64,000 nucleotides of DNA, from assembly GCA_014706295.1 (NCBI GenBank), contig JACSVZ010000014.1:71689541-71753540 (forward strand). The letters run 5' to 3'. A model generated the notes under the pieces. The model saw only the letters and a list, made by a program, of their open reading frames with translations, was not told the origin of the DNA and did no database searches. This document shows, piece by piece, positions 13,775 to 22,425 of this stretch. Source of the DNA: Lycocorax pyrrhopterus obiensis (taxonomy: Eukaryota; Chordata; Aves; Passeriformes; Paradisaeidae). Position 1 is the first letter of the stretch. Each line of letters starts with the position of its first letter. The position numbers were made by a program, and so were the translations under genes.

Positions 13775-14280
13775 TGCCTCTTCTTGTTGAATTTCTTCTT
13801 GTTCTTCTTCTTCTTGTTCTTCTTCTTGTTCTTCTTCTTGTTCATGTTCTTGGTCTTGTTCTTGGTCTTGTTCTTCTTCTTATTATTATTCTTCTTTTTC
13901 TTAATCTTATTCTTTTCCTTGTTTTTACTCTCATTCTGATTCTTACTCTTTTTCCTACTGTTATTTCTATTCTTATTTATTCTTATTCTGATTTTTTTTC
14001 TTGCTCTTATTCTTATTTCTCTTCTTATTTATTCTTATTCTTTTTCTTACTCTTATTTCTATTCTTATTCTTTTTCTTACTCTTATTTCTATTCTTATTT
14101 ATTCTTTTTCTTCTTCTTCTTCTTCCTATTGTTACTGCTATTCTTATTCTTTTTTAGTACTATTACTTCTTCATTGACTTCATTTTCTTCTTATTATTAT
14201 TCCTACTCTTACTCTTTTTGTGTTTTTTGGGGAGGGTTTTGTGCTTTTTTTGGTGTGGGTTTTTTGGGTTTTTTTTCTTG
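13775..14280 (+). repeat. Polypyrimidine (TTCTTG/TTATTC)n tract with T/G-rich end
   Basis: Degenerate TTC, TTG and TTA trinucleotides with hexameric phasing run to about 14,215. A G/T-rich stretch follows (TTTTTTGGGG-type runs) to about 14,280. On the minus strand this is a purine-rich GAA/AAT repeat downstream of the minus-strand ORF. It is complementary in character to the purine tract at 13,068-13,435. Confidence 0.85.
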
Positions 14281-14437
14281 CTAGTACTATTTCTTAACCG
14301 TAACTTTCTTTTGTTTTGCAAGAATTGTGTGAGTCGCAATCCGGCAGTGTGCGGTCGTGTCCTGGGATCAACACCTCCTGTGTGTGCCCATTCCCAATGG
14401 ATAAAATCGCAAAGGATCAGCACGGAATCCTTTCCAG

Positions 14438-14680
14438 ATGAGAGGAAGTGGCCTGAGATGCCGGCAGGGGAGGTACAGATTCCAAATGAGAAAGAATTCT
14501 TCCCTGACAGGGTGGTCAGGCCTTGGAAGGCGTTCCAGCAGAGAGGTGGTGCTGCAGTCGGTGTCTCTGAAGTGGGCAAGAATGGTGTGGATGTGGGCCT
14601 TGGGGGCACGGTTTAGGGGTGACGGTGGTGGTGCCAGGCTGACGGTGGGACGGGATGACTTTCCAGGCCCCTTCCCAGCT
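14438..14680 (+). mobile_element. CR1 LINE 3' fragment, antisense to the adjacent ORF
   Basis: The sequence follows the 3'-terminal part of avian CR1 in sense orientation. It begins with an 'AGAGGAAGTGGCCTGAG' block, then 'GGCAGGGGAGGTACAG', 'TTCTTCCCTGACAGGGTGG', 'CAGAGAGGTGGTGC', 'TGGATGTGGGCCTTGG' and finally 'GGGATGACTTTCCAGG', matching the usual order of the CR1 tail. The terminal octamer repeat is missing. It ends about 185 bases short of the stop codon of the minus-strand ORF at 14,864. The start of a 399-codon plus-strand open frame (14,438-15,637) falls inside this element, which argues against that frame being a gene. Confidence 0.7.
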
Positions 14681-15330
14681 GGCCGATTGGCCGGGACGCG
14701 GCGCCGAGCCCCCGGCACCAAGTGTCCCCCACGGCTGCCGCTTCGGGCTGGCCGCATGGGTCCCCTTTGCTCTTGGGGAGACCCCCTGGGGATGCTCCAA
14801 AGCAGCCGGGGCCGGCTCGGCCCGCGGGGAGGCGGCCAGGCCGAGGCGGCGCGTGCGGCTCCCTCAGGACGCCCGGCAGGCTGCGGGCCGGCCGCCGTCT
14901 CCGGGCCCGGCCCGGTGCCGCTGGCGGCGGGCGCTAATCCTCCGGCCGGCAGGCGCCAGGCAGGGGCAGCGGAACAGCCCCCGCAGCGCCCGCCTGAAGC
15001 GCGAGGGGCGTTTCCTGGGGGGCACCGGCCGCCCATGTGGGGCCTGGGCTCCCAGCTGGGCGGGCGAGGGGCCGGGGGTGCCGTGCGGGGCAGGCTCCGG
15101 GCTCTCTGGCCCTGCCGCCGGCACCCGCTCGGCCCAGGGAGGAGAAGACGCGTATCCCACGGGGGCTTGGGCGTCCAGAGGGTCAGACGTGGCGTAGAGC
15201 GGCTCTGGGGGCCACGGCTCCAGTGCCTGGACCCAAGCCTCGACCCACGGCTCCACCCAAGCCTCCCGAGGGACGGGCACAGGGAGCCCATCTCGTGCAA
15301 AACCCGCCGCTCTTTGCTCCCCGTCTCCTT
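14681..15330. other. GC-rich, CpG-rich island
   Basis: This roughly 650 bp stretch is far richer in G+C and CpG than anything else in the window. It covers the 3' half of the minus-strand ORF (residues from about 185 to the stop) and continues past the stop codon. Stop codons are rare here in all frames, so long open frames on both strands are expected by composition alone. The sharp change from the AT-rich surroundings suggests either a recently arrived segment or a gene-associated CpG island. Confidence 0.7.
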
Positions 15331-15883
15331 CCTCGCGCAGCTCCAGGACGCTCACGTCATCCCACTCGTCGTCCTCCCGCAGCAAGGCCTTGGGCGCCGT
15401 GCTCTGGACGGTGGCGTTTTCCCCGCTGTCCTGCGCCGGCTCTCGGTCGCTGTCGTCTTCCCAGCTGGACTGTGCGGAGGCTCTTCTCTTACCATTGCCT
15501 TTGGACACCTCCTGGCCAATGGAGCCTCGCTCCTCACAAAGCTCTTGGCCACTGCGCTCTTCCCAGTCCAAGTGTTCTCGGTGGCTCCCGACGTCTCTGG
15601 GGGGCAGCTCTTGCTGGCTTTGTTCTTTCCAGTCTGAGATTTTTGGGGAAATAGTAAATTCTCCTTGGAAAATCCCTTGCTTGGTGTCTTCTTCCCAGTC
15701 GGAAAATTCTTGGTAGCTCCTGGCTTCTTCCTGGGACAGCTCTTGCTCGCTGCATGCATCCCAGTCAGAGAGTTGGTCGTAGCTACCAACGTCCAGTGGG
15801 GACACCTCTTTCTCTAGATATTCTTCCAAGTCTGAAAATTCCTGGAAGCTCTGGATGTCTTCTTGGGACTTGTCCTCTTCCAT
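14864..15883 (-). CDS. Uncharacterised acidic repeat protein with SDWEE repeats and a basic Cys-Pro-Cys tail
   Basis: This 339-codon minus-strand ORF starts at the first ATG after an upstream in-frame stop, with G at -3 and +4, and ends in TGA at 14,864-14,866. I know no characterised family for it. Residues 12-121 form five tandem 22-residue units (12-33, 34-55, 56-77, 78-99, 100-121) with a core S-D-W-E-E and a Q-E-L a few residues later. Residues 1-11 look like the end of an earlier unit. Residues 122-190 are acidic, with a W-E-D-D and a D-E-W-D-D motif. Residues 207-228 hold short Trp/Pro repeats (AWVEPWVEAWVQ). Residues 230-290 are Pro/Ala-rich. Residues 290-325 are strongly Arg-rich with R-C-P-C near 305. 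There is no signal peptide or membrane segment, so a soluble intracellular protein is the natural inference. A strong splice-donor-like GGTAAGAG lies inside near residue 130. It could be one member of a multicopy bird family, a retrocopy, or a chance frame in GC-rich DNA. The phased repeats favour real coding ancestry. Confidence 0.45.
   Translation of the reverse strand: MEEDKSQEDIQSFQEFSDLEEYLEKEVSPLDVGSYDQLSDWDACSEQELSQEEARSYQEFSDWEEDTKQGIFQGEFTISPKISDWKEQSQQELPPRDVGSHREHLDWEERSGQELCEERGSIGQEVSKGNGKRRASAQSSWEDDSDREPAQDSGENATVQSTAPKALLREDDEWDDVSVLELREEGDGEQRAAGFARDGLPVPVPREAWVEPWVEAWVQALEPWPPEPLYATSDPLDAQAPVGYASSPPWAERVPAAGPESPEPAPHGTPGPSPAQLGAQAPHGRPVPPRKRPSRFRRALRGLFRCPCLAPAGRRISARRQRHRAGPGDGGRPAACRAS
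15521..15850 (-). repeat. 66 bp coding tandem repeat (five units)
   Basis: Five consecutive 66 bp units encode the 22-residue repeats of the minus-strand ORF. Units have diverged in sequence but keep exact length, with no frame-breaking indel across 330 bases. Conserved positions in most units are Ser at 1, Asp at 7 (with Ser before it), Trp at 8 (Leu in unit 1), an acidic residue at 9 or 10, and Glu-Leu or similar at 15-16. Confidence 0.65.
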
Positions 15884-16255
15884 ATCTGACGCCCTCTGGC
15901 ACAGACAGGTCCCGGGACACGGCGACTCCTGGGACTGGCCACTGCAGGGCCCTGCAACGTCCCTTCTGTACGCTCAGCCGGGCGGGGCTCTCAGATGTCA
16001 CAAAGGCCTTTGGGCACCACAATGTCCCGCATCGGCGAGGGCCCTGACACAAGGCGCCCGTGTCACAAAGGGCCCCCCGCGGCACCCCTTCAGCAGCCGA
16101 AGCCACTGCATGGGGCATGGGGCAGCCCCGGCCTTGTGGGCTTCCAGCCCCTTGTTGCCAGCCGCTTCTTCAAATGGTCAGGAATGCCTGTGCCCGGATA
16201 AAGGTGCAAACGAGACCATATGGCAAAGTCATTTGTGTGGGTTTTATTGAACAGT
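15884..16255 (-). other. Probable 5' leader or promoter side of the SDWEE-repeat ORF
   Basis: This moderately GC-rich unique stretch is upstream of the minus-strand ATG. On the minus strand it contains a GC-box-like CCCGCCCGG, two copies of a TTTGTGACA motif about 70 bases apart, and an in-frame TGA 31 codons before the ATG. No clear TATA box was seen. An AATAAA on the minus strand near 16,245 sits at the outer edge next to the purine tract. Promoter status is inference only. Confidence 0.3.
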
Positions 16256-16575
16256 TAATGTGAGAGACAGGGGGAGAGAGAGAGAGAAACAGAAAGACGG
16301 AGAGAAAGGGAGAGAGAGAAGCAGCGGAAAAAGAAAGAAGAAAGAGAAAGAAAGAAAGAGAAAGAAAGGGGGGAAGAGTGAAAGAGAGAAACACAAAAAG
16401 AGAGAAAGAGAGGAAGAAAGCAAGAAAGAAAGCAGGAAAGAAAGCAGAAAACAAAGCAGGAAAGCAAGCAGGAGAAAGAAAGAAAAGAAAAAGAAAGAAA
16501 GAAACGAAGAAAGGAAGAAAGAAAAAAAGAAAAGAAGGAAAAGCAAAGAGAAAGAAAGATGAGTATGTTTAGTTA
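16256..16575 (+). repeat. Second polypurine (GAAA/GAGA)n tract
   Basis: About 320 bases of nearly pure A/G on the plus strand are built from GAGA, GAAA and AGCAGGAA units. The tract resembles the one at 13,068-13,435. The two purine tracts bracket the whole ORF-bearing segment. Confidence 0.9.
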
Positions 16576-19500
16576 CTACTAACTCTGGGTAGATTAATCC
16601 TTACTGGAAGTGAAAGACAAGAAATTTGATTGTGCAGTTATTTGTAGGATAGGGCCCTATAATATCCAAGGAAAATTGTAGAGAAAATGTACCAATGGAA
16701 AAAACCATGTCTATATCTTCTTGATACAACCCAGCAGTGCTGTTTCTGTGAAATATTTTGAAAGCTGCGCTGATTTCTGTTATTTCTACTGGTGTTATTA
16801 GGGACAAGGTGTAAAACCGTAATTTTTTCTGACTTTTGTTTATAGATCACTCAAATATATTCATTGTACCAGTATTTGTGAAGACCTTAACATGGAATAT
16901 ATTTCCAGTTTTGGCTCCTGTCCTCAGGAACGAGGTGAAGCCAGCTACTGAAACTTTGGAAGGAACAAAGGAAAGGATCAGACTCCTGAAAAACGAATTT
17001 TGAGGAAGGTGAGGTGAGAACATAATGAATCTCACATCTGTCAGAAGGAGGAGAAAGAAATGTATTGTATTTCGTGTCCCTGGTGGGACAGGAAGCAGGA
17101 AGTGTGACTTGGAGAAGGAGAGTTTAACACAGATACTCAGAAAATTCGTGAAAAACTGCAGCAGATTGATTAGGAAATGTTGTTTATGTTACAGTTTCAA
17201 AGGTCTTTAATTACACATTAGGCTGAGCAATAACTGAGAGGAAGTGGGTGGTCTACACATCCTCTCCAGGGTGTGTTCTATGTTTTTGTCTGTCCTGCTC
17301 TTGGGTTATGCTGCTTTATTTCCTTCTGGTTTTTCACCTTTTGTGACAGTCTAAAGTCTCCCTGGCCATTTGTCAAATTGCCTGTTGCTCCACAGAGCAA
17401 ACATGCATTGATTTAAGTTAGGCTTGGTTTGAAATAGTTTAGCTTGGTTTCTGTTTTTAACTGAACTGTGTTCCAGACCTCTTATCACCTCATTTTTAAG
17501 TTGTGGGGGTTTTTTGTTTTGTTTTGGTTTTTTGTTTGTTTGTTTTTGGTTTTGATTTGTTTTTTTTAAAGACAGAATTCAGACTAATTAGGTCAAGTCC
17601 TTCAGGTCTGTTTCCCCCAAGCTTTTCAGTTTTGTGAGTGGAAGAGCTCTGTACTTCTGATTTTTCTTATTAAAAGTTTGATCTGTTTTTTTGGAAGAAC
17701 CAATTCAGATACCCTGAGAGACAAATACGGGGTTGCAAAACAGTCCTGGTTAGATCTCTAAGGCTCCAAGCATGCTTAATTTCCATTTCTAGGTGATTTA
17801 GTCTTGCATCAGGTTCTTCAAAGGAATCCTATTTGGTTTTCAGCTTGGACATAGAGATTATATTTAATCTTTATTCCATTACTAGCCATCCTTTATGTAA
17901 AATAAGGAAGGCACTACTGATATGTAAAAAATGTTGTGGGGAAATGAGATTTTTTTAAAAAGTGTAATTTAGAACTTCTGATCTTTGAATATTTTTTTAG
18001 ATATTTATGCGTAAAAGCAAATAATGTAATAAAAAAAGCCCTGGCAGGCAGGGCTTATTTGTAATAGCAGTACACCAAACCCGGAACTTTAGAAAAGTTC
18101 ATTCAGGAGAATGAACAGAAAAATTGCCCCCATGCTTTAACAGTAGCAGCAAACTCTTACTCTCAGAATGGTATTTTTATTTCTTGGCTTCCCAGTGTGG
18201 TTCAAAAAATAAAGATCCTTATAAACTTTACTTTAAGATTTGTTGGTTGCATTTTGTGAAGCTGAAAGGGATTTAACAGCCTGTTCCTGGAAAAAATGGA
18301 TGTGTCAAGGATTCCTGGGGCACATAGAAATAAGAGGCTCCTTATTCTATAGTTGTCATCCTTATCCCTTTAAATTACTGATTCTTGTTTCTCCAAAATG
18401 ATGTGGGAATACAGGGGGAAGATGCAGTGAATTATGTCCCGGTGATCACTGTGTTAATATCTGAACACAGAACATTATATTTTATTTCCATTGTGTTGGA
18501 TCTAACCTAAACCTCTGAGGTAGTTGCAGTAAATAATCTATTTTCCTTTTATCTCTCAAGTACCAAAAATTTATTTGGAAATGTGATGTACAAATCTTTA
18601 TAAACTTAATCTGTGGCTGACATTATCTGGCACTCTAAAAATCATAACAAAAATGTTTATTTCCACTGAACAGATTGCCCAATCTGAATTGTTACTTACA
18701 AAGAGCATCATAAGAAACTTCCAGAAATTTGGAACCACTTCCTAATTTAGACAGAATTCTTTACAACCTCCAAAAATAATGTCACTTGCTGTATTGACTT
18801 TTAAAAATGCTTATTCTCTAAAATTAACCTCCTCTAAACCAACACTGGTGGTAAATAGAATGAAATTTACTCAAATCCTTAAGTTTGGCTTCAATAAGAA
18901 ATAAATTAAGAGTAAATAACATGGGCTAATAGAACTATTAACAGAGAAATTACATTACTGCCACCATTTCCTAAAGAATTAAAATATCCTGTGAAGTACT
19001 ATCCCCTAGAGGTAGTTGGAAAACTCCCATATTTAAAACTTGCTGTAATAAGTTTTCAGTGTTGCTCTAGGGTTCACATTTTCCATTGGAAAAGCTTAAA
19101 TAATTTTCTTAAGGAGAATTGAACATATTTTTATCAGTGTTTATCATTCTTGCAAGACCCCATGGTATTTAGTAAGGATGCAGTTTAAGGATATATTTAA
19201 CTTCTGCTGATTTCTGTGGAAGTTTTGTTGGACTTTTGGAGCATACTTTAAACTCTTCAATTAACTGGCAAAACATATTAGAGAAAATTGAGTGGGTTTT
19301 TTTGGTTTTTTGCAAAGCTGAGACTTATTAAAAGAAGCAGAGGTGAGATTTGCAAATGACAACTTCCATAAGGGTTGACATCCACGCAGAGAAGGAAAAC
19401 TGGTTTTGAGCAAAGCAGCAGTAAAGCAGACTTAGTTCAGCAAGTCACATTTCTGGAACATGGAAATTTTGGAGCATTTTTGAACCCCTTCTGTTAACAC

Positions 19501-22348
19501 TACAAGATCAAAACACTGGCCATGGAATTAGGATCTTTCCTGGGAAGAAATTTCTTGTGTGTGAACCCATTTCTCCCTTTTTCTCTCCTTGCTCTGCACC
19601 CAGACTGGGTTATTTCTTCAATTTCTCGCTGTGGTTTGGATTCTAATGCCATGATTTGTCCAGAATAATATAATCCTTAGAAAGAAGAGCCCCTGCTGAC
19701 ACAATAGAGGTGAATTTAAAGGAAATGCTACAAACTTGGTAGGACTGAAATAAAGGCAATATGAAAGGGAGAAATTGAATGCCAGTTTTCATTTCCATGT
19801 GTGCCTCAAAACATCTAAATGCAGCTTATGCAGGGAGGCTTATTTCCTTCATTGTAATTGTCTCCTCTTCTACCACTCTGCCTTTTTGGATATTTTTCCT
19901 TTCATTAATATAAACAAATTGCTAATCAAGTGGCCAACAACAATCTACTGTTATATCAGTCATCAAGCCCAGGAAAATTGGTTCCTTTAATTATACGACA
20001 TAATCACCTGAAAAACAATCTGAAGGAAGTTTTGTTGTTATCTGTTCCCATAGCTAAGAAATGTGTTTTTTTCTGAGAGCAAGCTTCACACATGTTTATT
20101 TCCTTAATTTTTACTTTCCAGAATACTCCCTCCATCATTCCCTGCTGTCCTCCAGCTTGCTCAGAGGCTTGTGTGCACCTACAAAACCCACGTATTTTCC
20201 TCTCATATTCTCCACAACGGTTATTTTTAAGAGTTAATTAAACCCTCTGAGATCAGGCTTTGTTGTGGTTTTGCAGAGAGGTTCGATGCACAGGAGTTAT
20301 TTAGGGAGAAGATGCAGGAGGTGAGTACAAAGGGCTTTCAAATCCCTGTTATCCTGCCTATGGAATGCTCTTGGAGTGATTCTATATTTCTGGTGATATG
20401 GTTGTGTGCCCTGCAGTCCCTGGGCAGTTTGTGGCTGCTGGCATAACAAAGATGGGAAAAGTTTGTGAGCTGGATACGTGCGATAACAGGATGAAAGTGA
20501 AGAGAAAGGTGATCTGTATTTAGATTTGTTTTGCTGCTGTGTAAGACTCTTCTAATCCTTGCTCATAGGAACAGTGCAAGTAAAGGTATTAGGCATGTTT
20601 GCTGCATGATATTTGTTGACTATAGAGAGTTTCTTAATGAAAATATTGTCCAGTAATAATATGTCTCACTAAATCATTCATTTTAGGCTGAAATATCCAT
20701 TGATTTCAAATGGGATACAATTTCTATTCAATCTGTGACTGTTCAGAGTAGCTATAAGTGATTATGATTTTTAAAGTGGAATTCAAAACTATTTATTGCT
20801 GTGGTGTCTATAATAAATACCGCTACTACAATAATATTTTTTTCTAGAAGAGAAAGAAGAGGAAGTTTGCCTCTCTTCTAGCCATTTTCTGCAATCAATA
20901 CACAGAATATTCAGTGAAATTATTGCACTTAATTTATAGACAATTCTTAGCTAACAACACATTTTTAACAACTCCAGGGACTACTAAGATGTAAACAGGT
21001 CTTCCCTTCAGATTTATGGTACTGTTTTAACTTCTCAAAAATAAACTAAAGTTCTTCTGTCAGAGTAACAGGCATTTGAGTGTCTTCAGCCAGGGAGATT
21101 TGCCAGCTGCTCTTTCCCCAGATGTATTTCTTTTCAGTTGTCCTTTAAAACTGTCTTAGAAGCCAGGGAAAGAAAACCTCAAAAATTGTCATATATGAAA
21201 TCAATGGATTTACTCCCTTGTGAGTAGAAATTGGCACAGGAGTAGCTGGAATCTCTAGGGTGAAATCCAACATTCACAGTAAAAATAAAAGCACTTTGCA
21301 ATAGAATGTACAATACAAACAGGAGCCAGGACAATTCACTTTTTTTTTTGGCACTTCAAAGAAAATAATAAGAAAATTTGACTTACAATTTGTTGGGGTT
21401 TTTTTTGGTGGAGAATCACTTCTGTGGCAGGAGGGGAAGCCTCAAGAATGGAGGAGAAAGATTGTATTGAAAACAAAATTTTGTCAGAACTAATCGAAAA
21501 AAAAATGTGAAGCGGGTGGCATCAAACGTAGTCTTGTAGGCATAGGAGAAGCAGAAAATTTATATTGGAAAGGCTGCTATGCATTTTCCATCTTCAGCTG
21601 GACTTGAACTAGTTGCTGATTAAATATTGTTATTGCCAACACCTTTCCTGCACCCTTGCTTTACTATGTATTTATGTGACAAAATCTGACTTCTCGTTAC
21701 TGGAAATACTCCACTTGTCAGAGGAAGGACCACTTACCATGATGCATGAATATTTTTACATGTTTTGAGCCCCTGTAAATGAAAATTCCACCTCAAATCT
21801 ACTTTGATGTTGCTCAAGCAGAGTGGAATAATTGGGAAAAAAATTATTCATGAGCAGTTCTTTATTTATGACATCTCTGGGATCTTATTGGTGCTAACAT
21901 TCAAGTCAATATTAAAGTGGAAATGTTAAAATTTATGTTCATAAGTTTGCCTTTCCGAGGAAAGGATCTGAGGTCCTCATCATGCAGACAGGAGCATTGG
22001 TGATGGTCCAAATGATACAGATTTTTAATCCCCATCTGTCAACTCCTAGTTTCAAAGCACGGCTAAAAAAGAAAGAAAATAAGAAGTGAAATTTGGTGCA
22101 GGGCATTATTTTGGTCTGTAAAATAAAATAAGTTCCCAGTAGAAATTTCCAAAAGACATTGTTCCTTCATGTCAGTTTGTTTTTTTTTTTTTTTAAAGTA
22201 GAAAGTTTTTCTTAGACACTGAAGGTTTAATTTTTTGAGGGTTTAACCTCAAAGCTAAGTATATACTGATCAAAAAGGAAATGCATTTTTGAGAAAAACT
22301 AACTTAGTTAATATAGAAATGATGAAATAGTAGAATGAATAACAGAAA
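16576..22348. other. Unique AT-rich non-coding sequence
   Basis: No gene or named repeat was recognised. Local features are T/G-rich runs near 17,505-17,570, a short perfect hairpin at 18,036-18,056 and T-runs near 21,340 and 22,180. Open frames here are short, below 75 codons, and not gene-like. Confidence 0.6.
18036..18056. other. Short perfect inverted repeat
   Basis: AAGCCCTG and CAGGGCTT flank a 5-base loop (GCAGG), with an A-run on the left and a short T-run on the right. It is too short to call a functional RNA. Confidence 0.4.
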
Positions 22349-22425
22349 ACATAGAACTACGGAATGGTTTGGGTTGGAAGGAACGTTAAAGACTAGTTCC
22401 ATCATCTGGTTCCACCTCTCTAAAT
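22349..22425 (-). mobile_element. CR1 3' end fragment
   Basis: 'GGAATGGTTTGGGTTGGAAG' is the reverse complement of the conserved avian CR1 3' end. The match decays after about 22,425. This is a short, heavily truncated copy whose 3' end faces lower coordinates. The 152-codon minus-strand frame just beyond it (22,481-22,939) shows no CR1 or other family resemblance. Confidence 0.7.

Noticed and set aside
13051..13845. 264-codon minus-strand ORF rich in Lys/Asn and Phe/Ser/Leu
   Set aside because: Most of it is translation of the flanking purine and pyrimidine tracts. Only about 100 residues are from unique DNA.
14368..15300. 310-codon minus-strand ORF in a second frame
   Set aside because: It overlaps the SDWEE-repeat ORF in another frame and its end is the antisense translation of CR1. 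Composition explains its length.
14438..15637. 399-codon plus-strand ORF, the longest in the window
   Set aside because: It starts inside a CR1 fragment, runs antisense to the repeat-bearing minus-strand ORF, and lies in GC-rich DNA where stop codons are rare. No protein-level pattern was seen.
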